Source of the DNA: JAKACA01 sp052143575
Lineage (GTDB): Bacteria; Actinomycetota; Acidimicrobiia; Acidimicrobiales; Bog-793
Direction of reading: 5' to 3'
DNA length: 64,000 nt
NCBI GenBank assembly: GCA_052143575.1
Contig: JBKQSP010000052.1
Span: 41,430 to 105,429, forward strand
The notes under the pieces: generated by a model
Told to the model about the DNA's origin: nothing
The model's database searches: none
The model's input: the letters and a program-made list of their open reading frames with translations, nothing else
Shown: in pieces, positions 25,847-39,280 of the stretch
Layout of the letters: each line of letters opens with the position of its first letter
Numbering within the stretch: position 1 is the first letter of the stretch
Translations under genes and position numbers: made by a program

Positions 25847-27490
25847 ATGTCCACAACTCTCGAGCGCACGGTGGGCGCAGGTGACACGACGCGGACCGGC
25901 AGCGAGCAGTCGTACCGGCGGCTTCGCTTCGGGACCGGCGAGCCTCGCCTCGTCCGCTGGGCGCATGAACCGCCCGGCGGCCGGCGTGGTGATCGCAACG
26001 GCGAGCGCGGGCGCCGCAGCCTTCTCGTGCTTGTCCAGCTGACGGACCTGCAGCTCGCCGACGTCGCCTCCCCGGGCCGCTTCGAGTTCTTCGAGTACCT
26101 GCGGGGCATGCCTGGCGTCGGCGCCTTCGTCCCGGCGCAGCGGCCGCAGGAAGCACTCGCTCTCCACGCCGTCGAGGCGATGGCTCGATCGATCCGCGCC
26201 GTCGGCGGCAGCCCGGACACGGGCGCAACCCTCGGCTTGGCCCTCTGCACGGGCGACAACATCGACAACGCCCAGATGAACGAGCTCACCTGGTTCCTGA
26301 GACTGCTCGCGGGCGGTCGTGTTGAGCCGGCAACGCAGGAGGGGCGCTACGAAGGCGTGCAAGCCAGCGACTGGCCGAACGAGGTCTACTGGCACCCCGA
26401 GGGCGGGCGGGACCGTTTCCGGGACCGCTGGGGCTTCCCCGACTACCCGGGCCTCTTGAGCGAAGCCGCCGCCGCGTTCGAGGCAAGCGGAGTCGGAGTG
26501 CCGTGGCTCTCCTGCTTCGGCAACCACGACGGGCTCGCATTCGGAGAGGTCCTCGCGACGCCGGAGTACCGCCGCATCGTGGCGGCTGCCCACAAGGCGG
26601 TCGCCCTCCCGCCCGCCTTCGACCCCCTCGGCCGGGAGGACGAGCTGTTCGTTCATCCCGAGCGCTTCCTCGCCGGCCCCTCCCGCCCGGTCTTGGCCGA
26701 GGCGGGGCGGACCATCGTGTCGCGGCGCGACTTCGTGGCCGCTCATCTGGGCGCCGGCGGGCTGCCCGTCGGGCACGGCTACAGCGAGCACAACCTGCGC
26801 TCCGGCACGGCATATGCCGCCTACGACGGCGTCGACGGTGTGCGCGTCATCCTGCTCGACTCCACGAACCTGGACGGTCGCTCCGACGGCAGCTTCGGCC
26901 GCAGGCAGCTCGGCTGGCTGGAGGAGCGGCTCGTCGAGGTCCACCGGCGCTACCTCGCCCCGCAGGGCAGCCCGGCCACGACCGGGAACGAGGACCGCCT
27001 CGTCATCCTCGCCTCCCATCACGGGCTCGCCTCCCTCACGAACGATCGCGACGTCGCCGATGGCCCGGAGGAGGACCAGCCGCGAGCAACGGCCGACGAG
27101 TTCCGTGCACTGCTGCATCGCTTCCCGAACGTCGTGCTGTGGCTGAACGGTCACCGCCACCGCAACGAGGTGGAGCACCGGTCCGGTCCGCCGTCGCAGG
27201 GCGGGGGTTTCTGGGAAGTGTCGACGGCGGCGATGGCCGACTGGCCCTCGCAGGCGCGCCTCGTCGAGCTGACGTGCAATGACGACGGCACGCTCTCGAT
27301 CCTGTGCACGATGCTCGACCACGCCGGCGCCCCGGACCCCCGCGACGACGATGGGCTCGGGCGTCTCGCCGCCATCCACCGCGAGCTCGCCGCCAACGTG
27401 CCCGGACGGGGTCTGGCCTCTGCCGCGCACGGCCGGCGGGAGGACCGCAACGTCGAGCTCGTGATGCCCGCCCCGTTCGCCCTGCGCTGA
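25847..27490 (+). CDS. Metallophosphoesterase (calcineurin-like, TIGR03767-like)
   Basis: Binuclear-metal phosphoesterase of 547 aa. Motifs in order are LTDLQLAD (Gln where most family members have the His of DxH), GDNIDN, CFGNHDG, SHHG and NGHRHRNEV. No signal peptide is obvious, so it may act inside the cell on an imported phosphoester. It starts 21 nt after the ABC ATPase gene and is probably the last gene of that operon, so transporter and esterase likely handle the same compound. Substrate unknown. Confidence 0.85.
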   Translation: MSTTLERTVGAGDTTRTGSEQSYRRLRFGTGEPRLVRWAHEPPGGRRGDRNGERGRRSLLVLVQLTDLQLADVASPGRFEFFEYLRGMPGVGAFVPAQRPQEALALHAVEAMARSIRAVGGSPDTGATLGLALCTGDNIDNAQMNELTWFLRLLAGGRVEPATQEGRYEGVQASDWPNEVYWHPEGGRDRFRDRWGFPDYPGLLSEAAAAFEASGVGVPWLSCFGNHDGLAFGEVLATPEYRRIVAAAHKAVALPPAFDPLGREDELFVHPERFLAGPSRPVLAEAGRTIVSRRDFVAAHLGAGGLPVGHGYSEHNLRSGTAYAAYDGVDGVRVILLDSTNLDGRSDGSFGRRQLGWLEERLVEVHRRYLAPQGSPATTGNEDRLVILASHHGLASLTNDRDVADGPEEDQPRATADEFRALLHRFPNVVLWLNGHRHRNEVEHRSGPPSQGGGFWEVSTAAMADWPSQARLVELTCNDDGTLSILCTMLDHAGAPDPRDDDGLGRLAAIHRELAANVPGRGLASAAHGRREDRNVELVMPAPFALR

Positions 27491-27545
27491 ACGAGGCGCC
27501 CGTTGAAGCGGGTCGCCGGCTGCCGCCCTCAGCCGACCGGAGAGT

Positions 27546-30062
27546 TCACTCGGCGGCGATGGCCGCCAGCACGTCCAGCTTCGCCGCCCGCCGCGCCGGC
27601 CACGTGGCCGCTGCGAGGCCGAGGAGGGCGGCGATGACGACGAACACCACGAGGCTCGAGTAGGGCACGACGATGTCGGTGATGCCCTGATTCGAGAGCG
27701 AGTCAGAGAAGGCGACGCCGAGCCCGGTGCCGACGACGATGCCGATGACCGCCCCGAAGACCGACAAGATGACGGCTTCTGACCGGATCATCGCCCGCAC
27801 CTGGCGCCGCCGCATGCCGACGGCACGGAGGAGGCCGATCTCGTGGGTGCGCTCGAAGACGGAGAGCATGAGGGTGTTCACGATGCCGATGAGGGCGATG
27901 AGGATGGCGAGCGCCAGCAGGACGTAGACGAGGCCGAGGAGCGTGTCGACGGACTTCTGCTGCGACTTCTCGAACTGCGCCTGCGTCTGGATCGTGAGGT
28001 TCGGGTAGGCGTGCAGAGCTGCCACGATGGCGGCCTCGCCCGCCGCGCTGGCGGCAGCCGACGTGCGGATGAGCACGGCGAGGGGCAGCGGGTCGTTGAA
28101 GTGCGCCCGGAAGAAGCCGTCGCCCACGGCATAGCTGCCGAGGAGAGCGTTCGGCTTGTAGATGCCGCCGATCCGCATCGTCTGCCGGCCGGTCTCGGCG
28201 AAGGTGACGGGCACGAGCGAGCCGACCCTGAGGTGATCGCTGTTGGCGGTTGTCGTGTCGACCAGCAGCTCACCGCTCGCGAGGGCGGCTGAGCCGGTAC
28301 CGGAGGCCACCCGCAGGATGACGGTCTGGCCGACCTCGGCCGGAGAGACGCCCGTGAGGCTCGTCACCGACTTCTCGAACTCGAACTCGCCGCCGTACAC
28401 GCTCGAGACGGCCGTGACGCCCGCGACCGCTGCGGCCGTGGCGGCGACCGACGTGCTGAAGCCGGCGAGGCCTGACGTCGTCACGATGTAGTCGGCGTCC
28501 ACCGCCTCGTCGACGCTGCTCGTGGCGGACTTGGAGAGCGATGCCCCGAAGACGGCCATCGTGGAGACGAGCGCCAAGCCGACCATGAGCGCCGAGGCGG
28601 TCTGGGCGGTGCGGCGCGGGCTGCGCATCGAGTTCTCCCGCCCCAGCTTGCCTGCCACGCTGTTGGCGAGCGGGCGGCCGATGACACTAGACATCGGGCG
28701 CGCCACGAGGGGGGCGAGCATGCCGACGGCGATGAAGATGGCGACGGCGCCGACGCCGACGAGCTGGATGGCCGGCTTGCCAAGGCCGACGGCGAGGGCG
28801 ACGACGCCGGCGAGACCAAGGACACACCCGACGATGATGCGACGCCGCGACGACTCCTCCTCGCTGCCGCGGTAGTCGGCCATGGCGGCGATCGGAGGGA
28901 TGCGGACCGCCCGGCGCGCCGGGCTGATCGCCGAGACCACCGTCACTCCGACGCCGACGACGAGGGCAGCCACGACCGTGCTCGATTCGAAGACGAGCGG
29001 GCCGGTCGGCAACGTGATGCCGAAGCCCTTCAGGAGCGCTTCCAGTCCGATCGCCGTGAGGACACCGAGGCCGAGGCCGACGAGGGAGGCGACGAGCCCG
29101 AGGATCGTGGCCTCGACGAGCACGGAGCGGAAGATCTGGCGGCGGTTGGCGCCGAGGATACGCAAGAGCGCCAGCTCCCGTGTGCGCTGGCCGACGAGGA
29201 TCGAGAACGTGTTGAAGATCGTGAAAGCACCAACGAAGAGGGAGATGAAGGCGAACACCAACAGCGCCGTCGAGAAGAACGAGAGGGCTTGGTTGATGGC
29301 ATTGGACTGTTCGTTCGCCACCGTCTGACCGGTCACGACCTGCACCCCGGCGGGCAGCACGGTGGCGATGGCGTGCTGCAGCTGTGCTTTGTCCACGCCG
29401 GGCTTGGCGAGCACCTCGATGGCGTCCAGGCGGCCGACCTCACTGAACAGCTGCTGAGCGGTGGGCAGGTCGAAGGCGGCGATGGTCGCCCCGGCGAGGT
29501 TGTTCGCCGTGCCGAACTTGGCGATCCCCGTGATCGTGAAGACCTTGGGCGGACCGCTCAGCAGGATGCGGATGCGCTCTCCGAGGCTGAAGCCGTACTT
29601 GTCGGCCGTGCCCTGGTCGATCACGACCTCGTTCGGGGTCGTGGGGCCGGTGCCTGCAACGAGGCGGAGGGCGGAGAGCTGCGGGTTCGGGTCGAACGAG
29701 AGGCCGATGTTGGGCGCCCCACCGCTCCCGATCGCCTTGCCCTGCGGCGAGACGAGCTGGGCGTAACCCTCAACGACACCGGAGACGTACTGGACGCCGG
29801 GCACGGAGGCGACCGTGGCGGCGATCGACTGCGGGATCGGTTTGCGAACGGCCTGCCCGCCTTGTGAGAAGGCGGCCGTCGCCCGCACCTCGAAGTCGAT
29901 GTTCTGGTACACCTGGCCGAAGAGGGTGTTGAAGGTGTTCTTGAGCGTGTCGGTGAGCACGAGCGTGCCCGACACGAACGTCACGCCGAGCACGATGGCG
30001 AGGCCCGTCAACGCGAGCCGCAGCTTGTGGGCGAGCAGCCCTTTGATCGTCGCCTTCCACAT
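27546..30062 (-). CDS. FtsX/MacB-type ABC transporter permease
   Basis: Large permease of 838 aa. One N-terminal helix and a MacB-like extracytoplasmic domain (about 45-240) are followed by FtsX repeat 1 (about 260-380), a central pair of helices, a second extracytoplasmic domain (about 510-690) and FtsX repeat 2 (about 710-830). This duplicated layout is typical of actinobacterial MacB-family systems that use ATP for mechanical work or export outside the membrane. It starts one base after the stop of its ATPase gene. Confidence 0.92.
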   Translation of the reverse strand: MWKATIKGLLAHKLRLALTGLAIVLGVTFVSGTLVLTDTLKNTFNTLFGQVYQNIDFEVRATAAFSQGGQAVRKPIPQSIAATVASVPGVQYVSGVVEGYAQLVSPQGKAIGSGGAPNIGLSFDPNPQLSALRLVAGTGPTTPNEVVIDQGTADKYGFSLGERIRILLSGPPKVFTITGIAKFGTANNLAGATIAAFDLPTAQQLFSEVGRLDAIEVLAKPGVDKAQLQHAIATVLPAGVQVVTGQTVANEQSNAINQALSFFSTALLVFAFISLFVGAFTIFNTFSILVGQRTRELALLRILGANRRQIFRSVLVEATILGLVASLVGLGLGVLTAIGLEALLKGFGITLPTGPLVFESSTVVAALVVGVGVTVVSAISPARRAVRIPPIAAMADYRGSEEESSRRRIIVGCVLGLAGVVALAVGLGKPAIQLVGVGAVAIFIAVGMLAPLVARPMSSVIGRPLANSVAGKLGRENSMRSPRRTAQTASALMVGLALVSTMAVFGASLSKSATSSVDEAVDADYIVTTSGLAGFSTSVAATAAAVAGVTAVSSVYGGEFEFEKSVTSLTGVSPAEVGQTVILRVASGTGSAALASGELLVDTTTANSDHLRVGSLVPVTFAETGRQTMRIGGIYKPNALLGSYAVGDGFFRAHFNDPLPLAVLIRTSAAASAAGEAAIVAALHAYPNLTIQTQAQFEKSQQKSVDTLLGLVYVLLALAILIALIGIVNTLMLSVFERTHEIGLLRAVGMRRRQVRAMIRSEAVILSVFGAVIGIVVGTGLGVAFSDSLSNQGITDIVVPYSSLVVFVVIAALLGLAAATWPARRAAKLDVLAAIAAE

Positions 30063-30063
30063 C

Positions 30064-30834
30064 TCAGGCGCTCAGCTGCTTCATCTGCTCGAGCACGGAG
30101 TCTGCCGTCGGTGCGATCAGCTCACCGACGACCTTCCCGTCGGCCAGGAAGACGACGCGGTCGGCAAAGGCCGCCCCGCGGGGGTCGTGGGTGACCATGA
30201 CGATCGACTGGCCGAAGTCGGTGACGGACCGCTTCATGAACGTGAGCATCTCGGCGGACGAATTCGAGTCGAGGTTGCCGGTCGGCTCGTCGGCGAAGAT
30301 GAGGTCCGGGCGGCCGATGAGCGCCCGCGCACAGGCGACTCGCTGCTGCTGGCCACCGGAGAGCTCGTTCGGTCGGTGAGAGAGGCGGTCGCGGATCGCC
30401 AGCTGGTCGACGAGGAAGTCGAACCACGAAGGATCGACTTTCTGGCCGGCAAGGTCGGCGGGCAGCTCGATGTTCTCGGCCGCCGTCAGGGTGGGGACGA
30501 GGTTGAAGGACTGGAAGACGAAGCCGATGCGGTCGCGGCGCATCCGCGTCAGGCCGGAGTCGTCCAACGTGCCGATCTCGACGTCGCCGACGAAGGAGCG
30601 CCCTGACGTCGGGGCGTCCAGCCCGGCCATGCAGTGCATGAGCGTCGACTTGCCCGAACCGGACGGTCCCATGACAGCCGTGAAGCGGGCACGCTCGAAT
30701 TCGACGTTGACGCCGTCGAGGGCGCGCACGGCGGCGTCACCTTTGCCGTAGGTCTTCACGAGATCCACCGCTCGCGCCGCGGGCGGTGCAAGAGGCGCTG
30801 GTGCGCCGGGCTGTGCCTCGCCGGTGACCATCAT
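30064..30834 (-). CDS. MacB/LolD-type ABC ATPase
   Basis: ATPase of 256 aa partnering the FtsX-type permease. Walker A GPSGSGKST, signature LSGGQQQRVACA, Walker B LIFADEPTGNLDS and switch MVTHDPR are complete. The N-terminal ~20 residues are Pro/Ala-rich. The operon promoter should lie in the 230 bases upstream, where a palindromic site is seen. Confidence 0.94.
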   Translation of the reverse strand: MMVTGEAQPGAPAPLAPPAARAVDLVKTYGKGDAAVRALDGVNVEFERARFTAVMGPSGSGKSTLMHCMAGLDAPTSGRSFVGDVEIGTLDDSGLTRMRRDRIGFVFQSFNLVPTLTAAENIELPADLAGQKVDPSWFDFLVDQLAIRDRLSHRPNELSGGQQQRVACARALIGRPDLIFADEPTGNLDSNSSAEMLTFMKRSVTDFGQSIVMVTHDPRGAAFADRVVFLADGKVVGELIAPTADSVLEQMKQLSA

Positions 30835-30928
30835 CAGTGTCCGTCCTCCTCCTCGGTCGTTCCTCGGGCACCGCCCATGGCGCGCCCGTTGTCAGCCTCG
30901 CGTGTCGATCTCGTCGAAGCGGTGGCAT

Positions 30929-30974
30929 CCCTGAGGCACCTCAGGGTCGAAAGCCCCGAGAAAACTCAGGGTCG
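30929..30974 (-). promoter_or_regulatory. Candidate operator upstream of the MacB-type operon
   Basis: The perfect inverted repeat CCCTGAGG-CA-CCTCAGGG lies at 30929-30946. Its right half with three further bases (CTCAGGGTCG, 30940-30949) recurs as a direct repeat at 30965-30974, 25 bases away. Three half-sites on nearly the same helical phase suggest a regulator site about 95-140 bases upstream of the ATPase start. No convincing -35/-10 pair was found. Confidence 0.5.
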
Positions 30975-31062
30975 GGGAGGCACCGACCTTAACGCTCGGT
31001 CCCTGTGTTGCGGACTCAACCGCTGACCTCGCAATCGCCCGGGGCGAGGGCGCCGAGTGCGC

Positions 31063-35613
<4,551 letters not shown>

Positions 35614-35620
35614 GTCCGGC

Positions 35621-35645
35621 AGTGTATCCGAACGGGTGTTCGGAT
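35621..35645 (-). promoter_or_regulatory. Predicted LexA/SOS box in the lhr promoter
   Basis: ATCCGAAC-GGGT-GTTCGGAT (35626-35645) is a perfect inverted repeat containing CGAAC-N4-GTTCG, the actinobacterial/Gram-positive SOS-box core. It abuts the TACACT -10 (35626-35621) and fills the promoter spacer, where LexA would block RNA polymerase. The divergent gene at 35709 is 64 bases away and might also be affected. Confidence 0.8.
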
Positions 35646-35708
35646 GTGCCGGGCGCGCCCCCTTCGAGCGAAGATGCGCTCGGACCTACTCACAAGTAAC
35701 CTTTGTCC

Positions 35709-36566
35709 ATGACGGTGAAGCGCGTCGGTGTTGTCGGCTCCGGGATTATGGGAGGCGGCATCACTGAATGTGCTGCCTTGGCGGGCCACGACGTCGTCCT
35801 GCGGTCTCGCGAATTGGCGACGGCCGAGGGGACGGTCGCTCGGGTCGATCGTTCGCTCGCAAAGCGCGTCGACAAGGGCACCCTCACGGGCGAGGAGCGG
35901 GCCGAGGTGATCGGGAGGATCAGGGCGACGTCCGACATGCACGAGCTGGCCGACTGCGATCTCGTGATCGAGTCCGTCGTGGAGGACCTCGCCACGAAGC
36001 GGCACGTCTTCTCCGAGCTCGACCGCATCTGCCGGGACCACACGCTGCTGGCGACGAACACCTCGACACTTGCCGTCGTGCAGATGGCGATGGAGACCGG
36101 CCGCCCCGAGAAGGTGTGCGGCATCCACTTCTTCAACCCGGCACCGTTGATGTCGCTCGTCGAGATCGTGCGACCGATCACGGCCGAGGATGAGACGATC
36201 GAGGAGGCGAAGGCATTCGCCGAGGCGTGCGGGAAGACGGCGATCGTCGTGAAGGACCAGGCGGGATTCGTCGTGAACGCCCTGCTCTTCCCGTACCTGA
36301 ACAACGCCGTGCGACTCCTCGACCAGGGCGTCGCCTCCATGGAGGACATCGACGAGGCCATGAAGGGCGGCTGCGGCTTCCCGATGGGGCCCTTCGCCCT
36401 CCTCGACCTCGTGGGCCTCGACACCTCCGTCGCCATCCTGGACGCCCTCTACGACGAGCACCGTGACCCGAACTACGCCGCCGTGCCCCGGCTGCGACGC
36501 ATGGTGGCGGCCGAGCGGCTGGGAAGGAAGACGGGCGAGGGCTTCTACGGCTATCAACGCTCGTAG
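35709..36566 (+). CDS. 3-hydroxyacyl-CoA (3-hydroxybutyryl-CoA) dehydrogenase
   Basis: NAD(P)-dependent enzyme of 285 aa interconverting acetoacetyl-CoA and 3-hydroxybutyryl-CoA. The Rossmann motif GVVGSGIMGGG is at the N terminus; HFFNPAPLM contains the catalytic histidine, with the downstream NALLFPYLNNAVRLL helix; the C-terminal domain ends in GRKTGEGFYGY. TTG at 35703 is an alternative start. The ethylmalonyl-CoA mutase gene follows by 25 bases, so this enzyme probably works in the same C4-CoA route. Confidence 0.92.
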   Translation: MTVKRVGVVGSGIMGGGITECAALAGHDVVLRSRELATAEGTVARVDRSLAKRVDKGTLTGEERAEVIGRIRATSDMHELADCDLVIESVVEDLATKRHVFSELDRICRDHTLLATNTSTLAVVQMAMETGRPEKVCGIHFFNPAPLMSLVEIVRPITAEDETIEEAKAFAEACGKTAIVVKDQAGFVVNALLFPYLNNAVRLLDQGVASMEDIDEAMKGGCGFPMGPFALLDLVGLDTSVAILDALYDEHRDPNYAAVPRLRRMVAAERLGRKTGEGFYGYQRS

Positions 36567-36591
36567 GCACCCCCGGTAGGCTGGGCTTACC

Positions 36592-38547
36592 ATGACCGAC
36601 CAGCCTTGGGTGATGCGGACGTACTCCGGCCACTCGTCGGCCACCGCCTCCAACGAGCTGTACCGCAAGAACCTCGCCAAGGGCCAGACGGGCCTCTCGA
36701 TCGCCTTCGACCTGCCGACACAGATCGGCTACGACCCCGACTCGCCGGAGGCGGCCGGCGAAGTCGGCAAGGTCGGTGTCCCCGTCGCTCACCTCGGCCA
36801 CATGTCGCAGCTCCTCGACGGCATCCCCGTCGGGGAGATGAACACCTCCATGACGATCAACGCCACGGCGCCCTGGCTGCTCGGCTGCTATGTCGCCAAC
36901 GCCGAACGCCACGGCGTCGACCCGGCCGTGCTTGCGGGCACGACGCAGAACGACCTCGTGAAGGAGTACCTCTCGCGGGGCACCTACATCTTCCCGCCAG
37001 CGGCCAGCCTGCGCTGCACCGTCGACCTCGTCGCCTACACGGTGCGGCACGTCCCCCGCTGGAACCCCATCAACGTGTGCTCCTATCACCTGCAGGAGGC
37101 CGGGGCGACGCCGGTGCAGGAAGTGGCCTACGCCCTCTCGACTGCCATCGCCGTCCTCGACGCCGTGCGGGACTCCGGCCAAGTGCCGGCCAGCGAGATG
37201 CCACAGGTCGTGGGGCGGATCAGCTTCTTCGTGAACGCCGGGCTGCGGTTCGTCGAGGAGACCTGCAAGATGCGGGCCTTCTCCCGGCTGTGGGACGGCA
37301 TCTGTGCCACCCGCTACGCCGTCTCCGACCCGAAGCTGCGGCGCCTGCGCTACGGCGTGCAGGTCAACTCGCTCGGCCTCACCGAGCAGCAGCCCGAGAA
37401 CAACATCCAGCGGATCGTGCTCGAGATGCTCGGCGTGACGCTCTCGCGAGACGCCCGGGCGCGCGCCATCCAGCTGCCGGCATGGAACGAGGCCCTCGGT
37501 CTCCCGCGGCCATGGGACCAGCAGTGGTCACTCCGCATCCAGCAGGTGCTGGCCTTCGAGTCGGATCTGCTCGAGTACCCCGACCTGCTCGACGGCTCCA
37601 CGGTCGTCGAGGCCAAGACTGCCGAGATCGCCGAGGCTGCCTCGGCCGAGCTGGAGGAGGTGCTGGCGCTCGGCGGTGCCTTCGAGGCCATCGAGGAGCT
37701 GAAATCGCGTCTCGTCGCCTCGCAGGCCGAGCGCCTCCGCCGCATCGAGTCGGGTGAGCAGCGGGTCGTCGGCGTCAACTGCTACGCCGAGAGCGAGCCG
37801 TCGCCGTTGCACCAGGCGGGCGACCCCGGCGCCTCCATCTTGACGGTGGATCCCGCCATCGAGGCGGAGCTGCGGGCCGACGTCGCCTCCTGGCGGGCGG
37901 CACGCGACGCCACCGCCCACCGGGCGGCGCTCGACGAGCTGCAGCGCGTGGCCGAATCGGGCGAGAACCTCATGCCGGCGACGATCGCCCTCGCCCACGC
38001 CGGCGGTACGACCGGCGAGTGGGCGGGAGCGCTGCGGGCCATCTTCGGCGAGTACCGGGCCCCCACGGGGGTGGCCGGCGGCATCGGGCACCGAGGGGCC
38101 GAGCTGCGGCTGGCGGCGGAGGCCGTGCGGTCGGTGCGCGGTGGGCCGCTCCGGCTCCTCGTCGCAAAGCCCGGCCTCGACGGGCACTCCAACGGTGCCG
38201 AGCAGATCGCCGTGGCGGCGAGGGATGTGGGTTTCGAGGTCGTCTACGACGGGATCCGCCTCACACCCGAGCAGATCGCCGCCGCCGCCCTCGATGAGGA
38301 CGTCGACGTCGTCGGCATCTCCATCCTCTCGGGCAGCCACCTCGAGCTGGTGCCGGAGATCCTCGAGCAGCTGCGTGCTCGCGGGGTGGAGGCCCCCGTC
38401 ATCGTCGGTGGCATCATCCCCGAGCAGGACCAGGCAAAGCTGCTGGGGGCCGGCGTGGCCGCCGTCTACACGCCGAAGGACTTCATGATCGGCGAAATCC
38501 TCGTCGAGATGGCCGGACTGGTTTCGAGGTACCGGGAGCGGGCCTGA
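36592..38547 (+). CDS. ecm: Ethylmalonyl-CoA mutase (MeaA/Ecm-type, B12-dependent)
   Basis: Single-chain acyl-CoA mutase of 651 aa that converts (2R)-ethylmalonyl-CoA to methylsuccinyl-CoA. The N-terminal TIM barrel begins with the MeaA-like PWVMRTYSGHSSA and contains NSLGLTEQQPENN; the C-terminal cobalamin domain has the base-off DGHSNG box (D530, H532, G535). Methylmalonyl-CoA mutases are longer and usually need a partner; the length and sequence match the Ecm/MeaA branch. TAGGCT at 36577-36582 lies 9 nt before the ATG. The catalytic role is strongly supported by the ccr gene 9 kb away. Confidence 0.92.
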   Translation: MTDQPWVMRTYSGHSSATASNELYRKNLAKGQTGLSIAFDLPTQIGYDPDSPEAAGEVGKVGVPVAHLGHMSQLLDGIPVGEMNTSMTINATAPWLLGCYVANAERHGVDPAVLAGTTQNDLVKEYLSRGTYIFPPAASLRCTVDLVAYTVRHVPRWNPINVCSYHLQEAGATPVQEVAYALSTAIAVLDAVRDSGQVPASEMPQVVGRISFFVNAGLRFVEETCKMRAFSRLWDGICATRYAVSDPKLRRLRYGVQVNSLGLTEQQPENNIQRIVLEMLGVTLSRDARARAIQLPAWNEALGLPRPWDQQWSLRIQQVLAFESDLLEYPDLLDGSTVVEAKTAEIAEAASAELEEVLALGGAFEAIEELKSRLVASQAERLRRIESGEQRVVGVNCYAESEPSPLHQAGDPGASILTVDPAIEAELRADVASWRAARDATAHRAALDELQRVAESGENLMPATIALAHAGGTTGEWAGALRAIFGEYRAPTGVAGGIGHRGAELRLAAEAVRSVRGGPLRLLVAKPGLDGHSNGAEQIAVAARDVGFEVVYDGIRLTPEQIAAAALDEDVDVVGISILSGSHLELVPEILEQLRARGVEAPVIVGGIIPEQDQAKLLGAGVAAVYTPKDFMIGEILVEMAGLVSRYRERA

Positions 38548-38638
38548 CCGCGGCCACCTTGGCCAGCTGCTCGGGGGCGGCGCCTCGTCGTCGTCACGAC
38601 CGCCGTCACAACGCGAGCCCACCGTCGTTAGTACTGAC

Positions 38639-39280
38639 GTGAGGACGGAACCAAGCGCCGCCAGTTCGGGCGACGAACTCAACTCCGCAGCCAAGGGTGC
38701 CACGCCAGAGGGCGGCCGTCGGGCAGCCGGCGACAGTAGCGAGAGCGCTCCGGTCGACATCGCCGAGCTCTATCGGCAGCAACGGTCCGGACTGCGCCGC
38801 CGCCTCGTGAGACTGGGGCGCCGTAACGACGCCGACGACCTCACGCATGACGCGTTCGTCAGGACGCTCGCCCACAAGGATCGCCTCGAGAGCTCGGGCG
38901 ATGGGGGCGGCGCCTACCTGAACACCGTTACCCGCAACCTTGTGCAGGACCGCTGGAAGCGCGAGGGCCGCGCCGCCCACGGCGCGGTGCGCCTGGCTGC
39001 CGGCGAGGACGGCACCGCCCAGGCGGCCGACGCCTTGGCCGTCTCCCGTCTCGAGGGTGAGCTCGTCCGGGCAGCTCTGGGACGGCTCGACGAGGAGAAG
39101 CGGCACGTGCTGCAGCTGCGCGTCGTGGAAGGGCGCTCCTCGGAGGAGACCGCTCGGCTGATCGGACGGACGCCGGCGGCCGTCCGCCAGATCCAGCACC
39201 GAGCTCTTGTCACGCTGCGCGCCGATCTCACCGCACAGGGCTGGGCGCGCCCAACGATGGCCCAAAGGGAGAAGTCATGA
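38639..39280 (+). CDS. ECF-type RNA polymerase sigma factor
   Basis: 213 aa. A disordered N-terminal 38 residues is followed by sigma region 2 (about 40-105; ELYRQQRSGLRRRLVRLGRR and DDLTHDAFVRTLAH) and region 4 (about 145-200; EEKRHVLQLRVVEGRSSEETARLIG). GTG start. Its stop overlaps the start of a single-pass membrane gene (ATGA), the usual arrangement for a sigma factor and its anti-sigma. The cognate promoter sequence cannot be derived. Confidence 0.9.
   Translation: MRTEPSAASSGDELNSAAKGATPEGGRRAAGDSSESAPVDIAELYRQQRSGLRRRLVRLGRRNDADDLTHDAFVRTLAHKDRLESSGDGGGAYLNTVTRNLVQDRWKREGRAAHGAVRLAAGEDGTAQAADALAVSRLEGELVRAALGRLDEEKRHVLQLRVVEGRSSEETARLIGRTPAAVRQIQHRALVTLRADLTAQGWARPTMAQREKS

Noticed and set aside
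24308..27430. 1040-codon open frame on the minus strand
   Set aside because: It spans three well-supported plus-strand genes (permease end, ABC ATPase, phosphoesterase) and has no recognisable sequence.
36500..36591. Cobalamin riboswitch upstream of the B12-dependent mutase
   Set aside because: The gap is only 25 bases and contains a TAGGCT hexamer; no B12-box sequence is present.
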